Shown here: positions 36,264-47,239 of the stretch, piece by piece
Numbering within the stretch: position 1 is the first letter of the stretch
How the letters are laid out: every line of letters starts with the position of its first letter
DNA from: Siphonodentalium dalli
Lineage: Eukaryota; Mollusca; Scaphopoda; Gadilida; Siphonodentaliidae
Assembly: GCA_032622095.1 (NCBI GenBank)
Contig: CP136063.1
Location: 30,444,987 to 30,508,986, forward strand
Reading direction: 5' to 3'
Length of the DNA: 64,000 nucleotides
Program-made: the position numbers and the translations under genes
The notes under the pieces: generated by a model
Told to the model about the DNA's origin: nothing
Seen by the model: only the letters and a program-made list of their open reading frames with translations
Database searches by the model: none

Positions 36264-37160
36264 ATAGAAATGACCAATGTTATGTCCTATTATTGCGAAT
36301 ATATACTTACTATTAGAAGGTTATACATGAGACGCAATGTACCAAAATACAGATCTTTCCTGTCCGAGCAGATATATCAACCATACTTTGTCCGTTCGAA
36401 TTTGTCATGGTGGTGGTGTCAGCACCACCGGTACAATCTCTTGTTTGCAATTGATTTTGATACATCAAAGTTGTTGGCAGGATATTTTCAAACCAGTGGA
36501 ATAAGATACATATCAATGACCCATTAAGGCACCACCCTCATATGCATATTACTTGGTGTATTTAAGACTTACGAATAAATCACCGATTTGACTCGGAAAA
36601 TTGTTATATGTATCATTTTACCATCATCTATCAAAGGTACTCAATCCGATTAAGCACCCCTAACTTACTTTTTCTTTGGCTCTTGACGTTTGTAATTTTC
36701 TCGAGATGTGTACTAATAATTGCCACAGAAACACTTGTTCAGACGGACGAAGATGGATAGCTCTGATTGGATGGTTGGTTGGTTAGGGTTTATCGTCGTT
36801 ATAGCCGCTAGACCACACACGACGTTGTCAATTTTACGGGTGGAGGAAAGACCACGCAGAGGCTTAATTTCACCAGGAAATCTCCCCACTGGGTGTAACT
36901 TGCTCAGATACACGATTCCGGTCACCCTCCCTATGACGGGGTTCGAACCAGCTTCGTCAGCGCTGGACGGCCTGTGACGGTGTAATGCACCTGGCACTCT
37001 ACCGACTGAACCACCGGGGGCCCCCGGATAACTCTGAACTCAAGTGGTAATAATAACGTATTTTTTACCGAGAACATTCTTTTGATGGCGTGTTCGGGGC
37101 CACAAACAATAGAAATAACAAAACTTCAATATTTTATATCTGATCACTGAGCGTTGATGG
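36264..37160. repeat. Dispersed repeat unit B, copy 4, split by a SINE
   Basis: Matches unit B copies 1 and 2 on both sides of the SINE at 36,760-37,025. Confidence 0.85.
36760..37025 (-). mobile_element. tRNA-derived SINE
   Basis: Minus-strand head with Pol III boxes: A box GGTTCAGTCGGTAGAG and B box GGTTCGAACCC about 60 bp apart, in a tRNA-like sequence. A body of about 150 bp and an (AACC)-type tail (CCAACCAACCATCC) follow. It is flanked by GGATA on both sides. Units B1-B3 show the empty site GATGGATAACTCTG. About 266 bp in total. Confidence 0.9.
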
Positions 37161-37600
37161 GTAGGTTCATCGACTCGAATTAATTATTCTAAATAAAATT
37201 AATATTGAATCGATAGAAGCATTTCTGGACAAGATTCAGATCTAATATTTTATATCCCAGTAATTATATAAAACATGCTTACAAAGAGATAATCCTTCTT
37301 TAACATGAACTGGTGAAGTACGGCAATTTTCTAACGTTGCTATTTTTTTCCGACTCCGAGCTGAGGTACCTACTGAAATGTGCCAAAATTTGATATAAAA
37401 CACAGAAATCACTGTGAAGCTCTAACGTCAAATTCCATGATGATTAATATATACTATACAGGGGCCCTAGATGATACATGAGGAGAACGACACCGGAAAA
37501 GACATGTGCCTACTGTCGTTCTTCCGTGTGTATTCCCTTGTTCAATTTATATTATATATTTGGTGGATAATTAGACTATGCTTAAACCAAGTACCACAAT
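37161..37600. repeat. Half-MITE relic and single minisatellite unit
   Basis: MITE relic near 37,275-37,300. One unit of the 82-bp minisatellite follows at about 37,440-37,530, then CTTCCGTGTGTATTCCC as at the end of the array in copy 1. Confidence 0.85.
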
Positions 37601-38027
37601 TTCCTATCGTTCAGATTTGTTCGACTCCTAGCTGAGGTACCTACTGAAATGTGCCAAAATTTCGTTTAAAACACAAAAATCAGTATGAGGCTTTTGGGTT
37701 GGGAGAAAAATAATCCACCATGACTCGGGAAGTGGGCGTGGAAAAATCTCACCTTCGAGTTCAGACTATGGACGAGCCTCGTGTTCGGCAGAAATATATC
37801 CCCCCTCGGGGTGATATCGTTCCACCCCACACCCCAGGTCAGTATGGATAATACTATTCTCATATCAACCCAACTTCTCCTGAACGTGCACTGCGCCCAC
37901 GTTTTTCGCATTCAGAATTTTTATTTCTGGCATTCCATTCAGGCTTTCGATTAAAGGTCCATTATCTCTTCGTAAACATGTATTATATAGTTACCGGAGT
38001 ATAAAATATTAGATCCGAATTGAAGAG
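37601..38027. repeat. Unit D copy 4 and MITE left-end relic
   Basis: Close match to 2990-3420. Beginning of the second copy of the large duplication. Confidence 0.8.
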
Positions 38028-39277
38028 TTATCTAAGAGTATATTTATTTTTCTTTTAGAGTTATTGTTTTTAGGATTAAGAAAGTGCAGGCCGGCCCCCC
38101 GCTCCCCCGTTTTAAGTGGTGGTGGTCTCATGCACTCCATCCATATCCTGTATTTCTTACATATTCTCCCATACTTGTATATCGCTCACTCGCTCTTTTG
38201 TCCCTCTCCCCTATTTCGCATTTGCTCTTCTTCCCTCTTTCCTATTGCTCACTTGCTCTTTACAATCTCCTCACTTGTTCACTTGCTTTTTCCCCTCTCC
38301 TCACTTGCCTTTTTTCTTTCTGCTCACTTGCGCTTTTCCCTCTCCTCACTCGCTCTGTTTCCCTCTCATCATTTGCTCTCTTCCCATCTTCTCACTTGCT
38401 CTTTTTCCCTTTCATATATTGTTCAATTCCTCTTTTTCATCGCCTCACTTGCTCACTTCCTCTTTTTCCCTCTCCCCACTTGCTTACTTGCCCGTTTTGT
38501 CTCTCCTCACCTGCTCTGTTTTCCTCTCCTATATTGATCACTTCCTCTTTCCTCTCTTCATTGGTTCACTTGTTTTCCATCTCCTCTATTGCTCACTTCC
38601 TCTTTTTCCTTTCCCCTATTGCTCACTTGCTCTATTCCCTCTCCTCACTTCCTCTTTTTCCTTTCCCTATTGCTCACTTGCTCTATTCCCTCTCCTCACT
38701 TGCTTTTTCCTTCTCCTCACTTGTTCACTTGCTCTATTCCCTCTCCTCACTTGCTCACTTGCTTTTTCCCTCTCCTCACTTGTTCACTTGCTCACTTGTT
38801 TCCTCCACATCACTTGCTTTGTTGCTCTTTTCCCCTTTGCTCACTTGCTCTTTTCCCTTGCTCACTTGCTATTTTTCTTTCTCCTCACTTGCTCACTTGA
38901 TCTTTTCCCTCGCCTCACTTGCTCTTTTCCTATCCGCACTTGCTCGCTTCCTCCTTTTCCTCTCCTCACTTGCTCACTTCCTCTTTTTCCCTCTCCTCAC
39001 ATGCTCACGTGTTCTTTTCCCTCTCCTCACTTGCTCTTTTTCTCTTCTCTATTTAATTGCTCATTTCTCTTTTTTTCCTCTCTTCACTGGCTCACTTGTT
39101 TTTTTCCTCTCCTTTATTGCTCACTTCATCTTTTTCCTCTCCCATATTGCTCACTTCCTCTTTTCCCTCTCTTCACTTGCTCGCTTGCCTTTTTCCCTAT
39201 CCTCACTTGCTCACTTGCTCTTTTCCCTCTCCTCACTTGCTCACTTGCTCTTTTTCCATCTCCTCACTTGCTCACTC
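38028..39277 (+). mobile_element. Pyrimidine-rich TIR element, copy 2, right end lost
   Basis: Left TIR as at 3423 (AAAGTGCAGGCCGGCCC). The polypyrimidine repeat is about twice as long as in copy 1. It runs directly into GCCTAACTTTGGGCC without the right TIR. Long + strand ORFs here (up to 399 aa) are repeat artefacts, open in all three frames. Confidence 0.8.
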
Positions 39278-42200
39278 GCCTAACTTTGGGCCTGTTTTTG
39301 TCGGATCCTATTTAATCGGGCCGATTAAACTAAGTTTGATTTCATCGGGAAAATCTGACTCGTGGCGATGGCAACGCGCGTGTTTTGCTTGACACATGAC
39401 TAAAATATCATTCAAAATGTCGGAATAGTTAGCAGCAACCGCTATTCAAAAATTATATCAAGAATTCTGATTAATCGACAACGTTCTTGATCGCAGCCAC
39501 TTGCATCTGTGCATGAACATCCTCTGTCCTGCAGCGGCAACGTCTTGTACTGCAATCGAACTTGCACGTGCAGATTGTGAGTTCGAGAACGGCAATCGGA
39601 GCTGGGACGAGTGACATCATTTCCGGAACAAGGGGCCTATTATAATTAAGTAGCCTGTCATTGGGTCGTGGTGGTGGCAGCAACAACATTGGGAAAATAG
39701 CATGAGTCCATATAGACGTTCAAAATGATAGTTAACGTGTTTTAGGTGCAAATTGAATGAAACCATAGAATCAAGAGACACGCATGTTTCCCTCACATGA
39801 TTCGGAATGCAAGTCCGGTCCTCCCCATCTGCGTAAACGCCGGGATCAGTTCTGGGTCATCTTCCAATGTTCTGAACCATTTCATTTTCCCAATAAAACT
39901 GAATGCGCTTGTCGCATCGCATCCACCCAATGCATGAACTGCTGGAATAATCAGTGACATGCCCTTGCTCAAAACCTTCGCACAATCATGCACTGAGATA
40001 TATTGACTTCGTTTGTCAACACCAATTGGGTAGAATAACTCTTGTATGTCCTGTAGTACACAAAACATTGGGCACATCGCCAGAACGTCTGAGTCACCAC
40101 TCCACACAATGAATCTTTCAACTTGCAGCTCACCTGCTGCATGTCCCATGTGTACGAACATTCTGTTGTCAGCTTCTTCGTGGTCGGACACAAGATAATC
40201 ATTGCAACCACAACCGTCCTTTGATAAAACATTACTTTCTTTGAATCTGGAAATCCACCCGCAAGAAACACTTGCTGGTCATGCGACAATGGCAATGGTA
40301 TTTTTAGGGACCAATCATTGAACAACAAATTGACCATGTTTATTTTGTGAAGTTCTGTTCGCGTCATGCAGTCCACTCATTTCCAAAGTTTGCAACGCAA
40401 CTGAGGATTTTGGATGGGACGTGAGATAGAACCGGTTGAGAGCTTCAGTCTGGCAACACAAATTCCGATACTTACCACAGTCCATATTTATGGATTGTTC
40501 TATAGCCATATCATGCCAAACTTCAGAGAAAGGCTTGCATGTGTGATGAACAGAAGTGTCTTTCTGAAAAAGGACGAAATTAAGCTTTCTTCTCCAACAT
40601 TAGTCTCGACTCCGCTACATTGACTATGGCCCCACCGGACGTAGTTTACATGTTTACACATGAAATCCAGAGAAATTATTTCTGCTGGTGTCTCCATGTC
40701 AAGCAACCTATTGTCACCGCACTTAGCAGCAATGTGATGAAGCAACAACTGTGATAGATCAGAGACATATTTGTCCCAGAAAAGAACTGTTTTGACACTT
40801 TCCTGCCATGATCTACAAACTTATCAAACTGTTCGAGAAGCGGCTATGCGGCTGAATGGAATTCGCAAACTGCTTTCGGGTCTCTGAACTTCGTCAATAC
40901 ACTATCCGCTTTTCGAGAATATGGTCAATTAGACGCGGCGGTACAATATGTTCTTCGTTGTAATTAAGCCAGTCTAAAAAAGCCTTCCACATCAACTGTC
41001 CAAATGCTTCGTTCATCAGCTTATGCAAACGAACTCCACGGTTATACGACTTTCCATACAATCCGGTTTACAGTGGCGCCACCATGCACCCCATCTTCTA
41101 TAAGAATGTCGTCGAAGCCACTTCCCTGCATAACCTCGCCAATATCACCCATAAAGTTTATAGCTATGTGCATCCCTCCCAACTCTAACTCGTCGTTATC
41201 AAATTTACCAGGGTTCCTCCATTTAGTCATATGAAGCCTTGCAGTAATGCAGTATATTGCGTTGTTGTATGCTACATAAGACCAATAAGTCCTGAACAAA
41301 TTCTGGAACCGTTTCACCGTTGTATATAATGTTTCAAAATCAGTCGCTGAACCAGGAACCATCGGACATTGTCCCCACATCCGGTTGTAACTAGCAATCT
41401 CATTGGCTACAACGCCACGTTTAAATCACCATGTCACCCTTGACAGCGGTGTATAAGAGAACGTGCGCCAAACATCGGGGGTATATGAGCAATTGAAACA
41501 TCGGGGGTATATGAATGACCCTTGAACTGACAGTTTCCACCAATCGTGACGTTGCTCTCGCACGCCAAATTTTACGTCACCTGACGCCGGATCCTTAGGT
41601 CACCTACTGAATTATTCTTATTGGTGTGAATTAATCGGAAAACCTATGAAAAACACACTTAAATTAAGGAGACATGGTTATTTTGTGGGGACAAAATCGT
41701 TATCTTCGGCAACATCGTGGGGTTCATGGAGATTTAATACCTGGATGTCTCTTTTTGAACCCCTCGGCTCCGTATATTAAGTAACAAAAAAAGCCTTCCA
41801 CCTCAACTGTCAAAATGCTTCGTTCATCATATTATGCAAACGAAGTCCATGGTTATACGACTTTCCGCATACACATATTAAGGGATTTAATGATAACGAG
41901 TTAGTTCGGCTATGGTCCGTGATTGATCAATAAAACATACTTTGTCGGAGAAATTCTTTTCAATCTTTTCCTTCAGTTTCTGTTTAGTGTAGTGTAAATG
42001 ACCCATATCATATGTGACACCTTTTTCTAAGTACGGGAAAATATCACTCATCAAATGTTCCAGTGCAACATCGTGTGTGGTAATCGTGTTACTGGAGTTG
42101 GTGGTCTCCAGCAGATATTTACTATGACACAACCTGAGATATCAAGTGCTATCAACTTTGAAAAGTCACACCCAACACGCCGTAGCATCATGTAACCCCC

Positions 42201-42721
42201 TTTTCCTTCGCAAATTCTTCGATAGTTTCGCAAAATGTAAATATAGTGACCCGAACTAATGTCTTTACTCCCAAGTGAGACAAGTTGTGCATATAAGACA
42301 TCTAGTTCTGAAGTCGAAGTATTATCTTTTAACTTTTGGATTTGTCTGATCAACAGTCGTGGATGTGGGCTGTTTGACTAATCTGAGATTCGAAGATCTT
42401 GTGAAACTTAAGATTGGAGAAACAACTCTTATGCAAACTTATGTTGAGATCTTTAAGGTCATTTCCATATTCTTCGCGGAATGTCGATAACCACGCTGGT
42501 AAGGCAGACACAGATGATGATCGACGAACATCCAGAGCAACTGAAAACGACTCCAAACCAGAATCGGAAGCTTTCCGCTGATTCTCATATTTTAATTCTG
42601 ATATATTAAACACCGTTTGAAATTCAAACAAAATTTTACACTTTTTGGCAACGGGTATTAATTTGAAAGGACTCGTCTCCATTTCAATTGAATCACTGTA
42701 ATCCCCAGTTAAATGCAGCAA
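39278..42721 (-). pseudogene. PIN/FEN1-like gene G4, divergent family member, decayed
   Basis: Minus-strand pieces in 5' to 3' order: 42,721-42,350 (SVSALPAWLSTFREEYGNDL), 42,353-41,887, 41,380-41,042 (LGGMHIAINFMGDIGEVMQG), 40,748-40,315 (LLHHIAAKCGDNRLL), 40,376-39,969 (LPLSHDQQVFLAGGF) and 40,191-39,793. The last has the core: SDHEEADNRMFVH, IVWSGDSDVLAM and VHALGGCDATSAFSFIGKMK. It ends with a Cys-rich tail (39,689-39,471). The acidic cluster EEAD...DSD...CD followed by a GK hairpin resembles FEN1/XPG nucleases more clearly than in G1-G3. Frames are broken throughout. Family and function are inferred from motif order only. Confidence 0.65.
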
Positions 42722-43833
42722 GTTATTACGGTTTGATACCAGGAATTTTCCGGAGAATTACAAAGCGGGCAGTATCAGTTAGAAAACATTAATGAAACGA
42801 AAGCTGATTTTATCCCTAAAATGCAATTCATTGCGTATTTTTCGAAATCAGTATAACTATTCGAGTGTTCGGTTTACGGCTAGTTTAAGCTGATAACGAT
42901 GAATGACGGCAAACAATAACTTTTGCACAAAACAAAATAATATTGCCAGTTCAGTGCTTGTTGTACATGTAAATTCCTATAACTCAAGATTATATTACTT
43001 CACGAAACTATGGAAGTTAACTTTTTTCAGTTGCTATGTGAACTTTTAGACATACAGAAGTTGTTCAAACTTGAGTTTTAAGTCCTGCAACTAAATATAA
43101 ATTGATCACATCCGTATGGTTTGATTTCGCTGGATGATGACTGCATGACTATGTTGTAAATAGTGTTCACATTCATCTCTAATTTCATGTTAATTCATGA
43201 TTGAGTAAATAAAGCATTCACCCGTCTTGAATATTTATATGCAATCCAAAGGTTTGGGTTCAAGCTACATCTCGGTACTAATCTGACCCTCCGGCGACGC
43301 TGTAAGCACGGTACGATCGGGTACGGCCGTATTTTCATTGTTATATCACAGAACAAGAGTCCTATTTACGAAACTGCAAAAATGACAATTTTCTAATTTT
43401 TGGGGAGGGTTATATTTAAAAAAAAAAATAACCACTGAAGGCACTATTTGAATTTTTCTGGTACTTTGACTTCCCAGTTTATGGTAGAAAATTATTACGC
43501 TTATCACTAGGAATTTATTAGGGAGATTACAAGCTGTGTGCCATCAGTTTCAGAAATAAATTGAAACGAAAGCAAATATTTGCACAAAAAAACGTCCTTA
43601 AATAATTTTGTTTTCGAAAATAGTATTTATTTTCCAAAATCGTGTGAAGCGATGTCGAATAATATATCTATTACTAATATTTTGAAGGAAAATAATGCCA
43701 ACATGACATAAATAGATGTAGATGGATTTTTCAGTTAAAATAGCGTTTGTCATCAGTATCCTCCTCGTCATGTCGATCTGTCAGCTCGTTCATACACTGA
43801 TTGCCCCCTCACATGAACAGAACGCCGTGTAAG
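42722..43833. other. No gene seen
   Basis: AT-rich spacer between G4 and G3 with no supported ORF. It contains a run of A near 43,420. Not matched elsewhere in the window. Confidence 0.5.
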
Positions 43834-45503
43834 TTAAACCGCACGCCTAGAATCACAACGTTTGGTCATGCAAGGGACATTTGAGGCACAACACCATCTA
43901 ATGAGTTTTAGTATAGCCTCAGGAGCTAGTGGTTTTTGAATTGGGACAACGGTTGAGACGAGTGATCCGTTCTCTCTCGACCAGTCGTAATCAGTTTGAT
44001 TGAGATAAGCAGGTGTGCCATCAAGCACATGTCTCAATACACATACTTTTCCATTAAAGCATCGTCGGTTGCAGGTAGTTAATTCCTTCGAGCACCTGTG
44101 GTTGGTTGGCAATGTGGTTGTCCATAGCAACCAAAATAAATGGTTCAGCCGTATCTACAACTATGTCTATTGCAACGGATGTCTCACCAATATAAGTTAG
44201 ATAGTGACTTCCCACTTAAGGTACATTTTCCTATACAATGTAGAGCCGCGACAGTGTCACATCGTGTGATTCCGTGCATTGCTAAAAGGTCATGTGCGAT
44301 ATTCATGTGAGCTTTGAGCGTTTCATTGATGTTTATTGTGTTCCGTCCCTTTGCCGGTGCTACCATCAGTATATGGCCCCATAAATCGCCGTGATAAAGG
44401 AAATGTAGCATTATAAATATGTCGATGTCATCTGCCACAACTAACGATGCTACTCTCTCAAATCTGCTGAACAATAAGAGTATCTCCTTGTTCATGGGTC
44501 GATCAGAGATCACACCTATTGATTCATATGCCCTTATTAATCTCCATGGGATCCTTTCCAGTTACTACGAGTCGTTTATTTGTATTGGCAAAACATTCCT
44601 CCTGGTGCATATGGAGATCATTAACAATCATGTCAATAAGCTGTGCTTTGTTGTCGCTCACTGGTAGGATAACTTTTTGTAGGGATAGCCTCGTGTCTTG
44701 CTTGAGTGTGAAGACACTGCTAACCCCGTTATCTCGGGTTAATCGCGTCGATTCTTTGCTGCTGAGTATTATATCTATCGAATATCAAGTAAACATCTGT
44801 TTTCTTTGTCACTGTTGCAATTAAATAAGCCGAAATTCAGCAAGGAAATCTTGCACTACCCCAAGCGATGGCCATAGTACTGTCCATAATATCGCACAAC
44901 CGTCTAGGAAGGTGGCATGGATGGCACCACCCTTTGGTACGTCAGCTCTGATGGCAACACGCAGCGCATTCTTCAGGTTTGATTTGGACTTTGCTTCCTT
45001 CCTATATCCGTTAGACTCAAACATTGAAGGTGGATAGGGCGATAGCTCATACGAAAGGATGTCTCAAGCTCCTCGTACTATTCTTTAACCCCATTGCCCT
45101 CGCATAAATCACTTCTGTGGCAAAAATGTGTACGTTGCCAATGTTTATATGCCTAATAGCTGTTCTAATTGTTTAGGCTTATTGTATTATGGAAACTGGG
45201 CGGCCAACCTTTTTTCGAAATTTATCATCTCTTCTCGCCCAAGTTCCACGGCCTTATCTATATTAACAGGGGGAATGGGTAGACACTTGTCCGGACTCCA
45301 CATTAACGATCCCTTGTGGGTGCTGACCCTGAACAAGTGGGTCAGTGCACAGCTCCAGCTTATGTTTTAGTGAATCTCGATCAGCCTTGTCAACCTTTAT
45401 TCTTGAACTTGATACTTCTTTATGACAATGTCCGAGAGTATTCGTCTCCCTCTTCTCGCACACAATCCAAATCGTATATCAGGCAATTGCATGTATTCAA
45501 ACT
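43834..45503 (-). pseudogene. PIN/FEN1-like element gene G3, decayed
   Basis: Same family and order as G1: 45,463-45,263, 45,024-44,821 (KEAKSKSNLKNALRVAIRAD), 44,513-44,184 (DDIDIFIMLHFLYHGD, APAKGRNTININETL, HGITRCDTVAALHCIGKC) and 44,130-43,834 (LDGTPAYLNQ, KPLAPEAILKLIRWCCASNV). Relative to G1, about 700 bp is missing at 45,503, where both flanks share ACTGTA. The remainder joins the LINE directly. Frameshifts throughout; not functional. Confidence 0.7.
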
Positions 45504-45974
45504 GTACGTTGATTTAACCGACCCATTAAGTAAAGTGTTCACATTTAATGTCATTATAGGACCCACAAACAGTTATCTCTCTCTTTTTTGTTAATTGGAC
45601 AGTGAAGTAAAAAAAATGCTCGGTGGTCTCTAGTTCCCCACAATAACAGAATGGATTATTATTTAGGTGGTTACAAAACAGATCATATTTCAAGTTACAG
45701 CAGTAGGTTCTCAGACGACAGTAGATTTGACTTGGTCTTGTAAACGATGTATGACAATATGGTGGTATGTAATTGTGATTTTTGGAGATATATCTCTTGA
45801 ACTTTGATAGTTGATACTGTGTCATAACCTTTCGCTTCTGGTGGAAGGCTATTCCATAGTCTTACGGTGGCTGGCAGGAATGCATTTTCATAACTTGTCG
45901 CAAACTAACGGGGACACCTGAGGCCTTTTTGTCTGAAATCGTAATTGGTTTCGCTTCGAGATACCGGAGGGACA
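45504..45974 (-). mobile_element. LINE copy 2, 3' part
   Basis: Matches 8227-8670 (FKRYISKNHN, IYCRLRTYC, NPFCYCGELETTEHFF). It is interrupted after GAGGGACA by the Crypton-like insertion and resumes at 49,284. Confidence 0.85.
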
Positions 45975-45975
45975 T

Positions 45976-46117
45976 ATATAGAACCGTCTTCGTGTTTGTT
46001 TTTGTAAATAATTACCGCACGAGATAGCCGGCGGAGTGATACCACGAGTGGTATCACTCCGCCGGCTATCGAGTGCGGTAATCATTTACAAAAACAAACA
46101 CGAAGACGGTTCTATAT
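45976..46117. repeat. 142-bp near-perfect palindrome at the Crypton left end
   Basis: Two 70-nt arms meet at a 2-nt centre (46,046-46,047) with about 67 of 70 positions paired. Arms start ATATAGAACCGTCTTCG and reach GGCGGAGTGATACCAC at the centre. Starting one base inside the insertion boundary, it is either the element terminus or a foldback element inserted at it. Confidence 0.95.
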
Positions 46118-47239
46118 TTATTACATATCTCCCATATAACTAGGATGTCAATAAATTTGGATATTTAATGCCAAAATCTGCCACATTAGTGTTCCTTTAA
46201 AATGCATAGGGTTAATTTCAGTTACAAATCAAGGAACCAGTCTATCGATTCGAGGTTCTCTAGAAACTTCCTTTACCGGCGAACTCTTGAAACTTTGTTT
46301 ATACTTCACCTGGATTCGGAAATGTGTTATAATTGTGTTTAATTCAACTGATTTGGTTCATAAATCCTCAAATAAAGTTGTGTTTTGTGTGAAAGAATAT
46401 ATACAGACAACTGTCACCAAAAAGTATCTTGTTGTTCATTCATGGATTTAAATTGTTAATTTACTTTTCGCCACTGAAAGTTGGAAATTGTTGAAAGTGA
46501 AACTACGTCAAAGGATATTTCAAGGAATTCATTCACTTTAAATGAGAAATCACAAAATACTGTGAATGGTCATTGATTCACATGAATACATTATAGTTTG
46601 TCAACAAATCTACCAGAACTTAAAGGTATTTATGCTGTTTTTTTTTTTTATTTTGTGCTAAAATCGGCATTTATTACATATCATTTAATGATTTATCAGT
46701 TTATGATATAAATCAGCTGATCAATTGTCAGAATTGATTGAAACACTTCTGTAGATTGAACAGTTCACAAGTGCGCAGCTGATTTTTATCATACTAATTG
46801 AATTTACAGTCTATAAGTATAACACTCTTAGGGGTCAAGCTTTTACTAGAATGTAGGGCGATGGAGTACTTTTTCAACATTTTATTGCCCATATTTATAA
46901 TAATGATATTATTCAAGTAATTTAAATTGAATTAGCAAGACATTTTCAATTTTAACATACTGTTATTAAATGCACACTGGTATAGGAACATTTTGATGCA
47001 ATGTCTGATAAGAAAATTAAATTACAATTCAAAGATGTTTGTCTGTGATCCACGATTCTTTAATCAGAATCAGAGTCAGATTCGATCATTGCCAAGCGTC
47101 GATACTTCTTTCGTGAACAATTTTCAGATTGACTCTGCGATATAACTTGAACGTTCACCTTAAACGTGCCGCCGCTAATAGTGGAATTTGCAAACATTCC
47201 TTGTACGATTCCTTCTTGTACAGATGCAATTGGCCGCTT
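46118..47239. other. 3' non-coding part of the Crypton-like element
   Basis: AT-rich DNA with no supported ORF, downstream of the recombinase stop. Confidence 0.6.

Noticed and set aside
36935-37015. Stand-alone tRNA gene
   Set aside because: A and B boxes are present, but the sequence continues into a SINE body with an AACC-type tail and a target duplication, and the arms do not make a convincing cloverleaf by eye.
38064-39392. ORFs of up to 399 aa rich in Leu, Ser and Phe that look like membrane proteins
   Set aside because: Same polypyrimidine repeat as above; the hydrophobicity is a composition effect.
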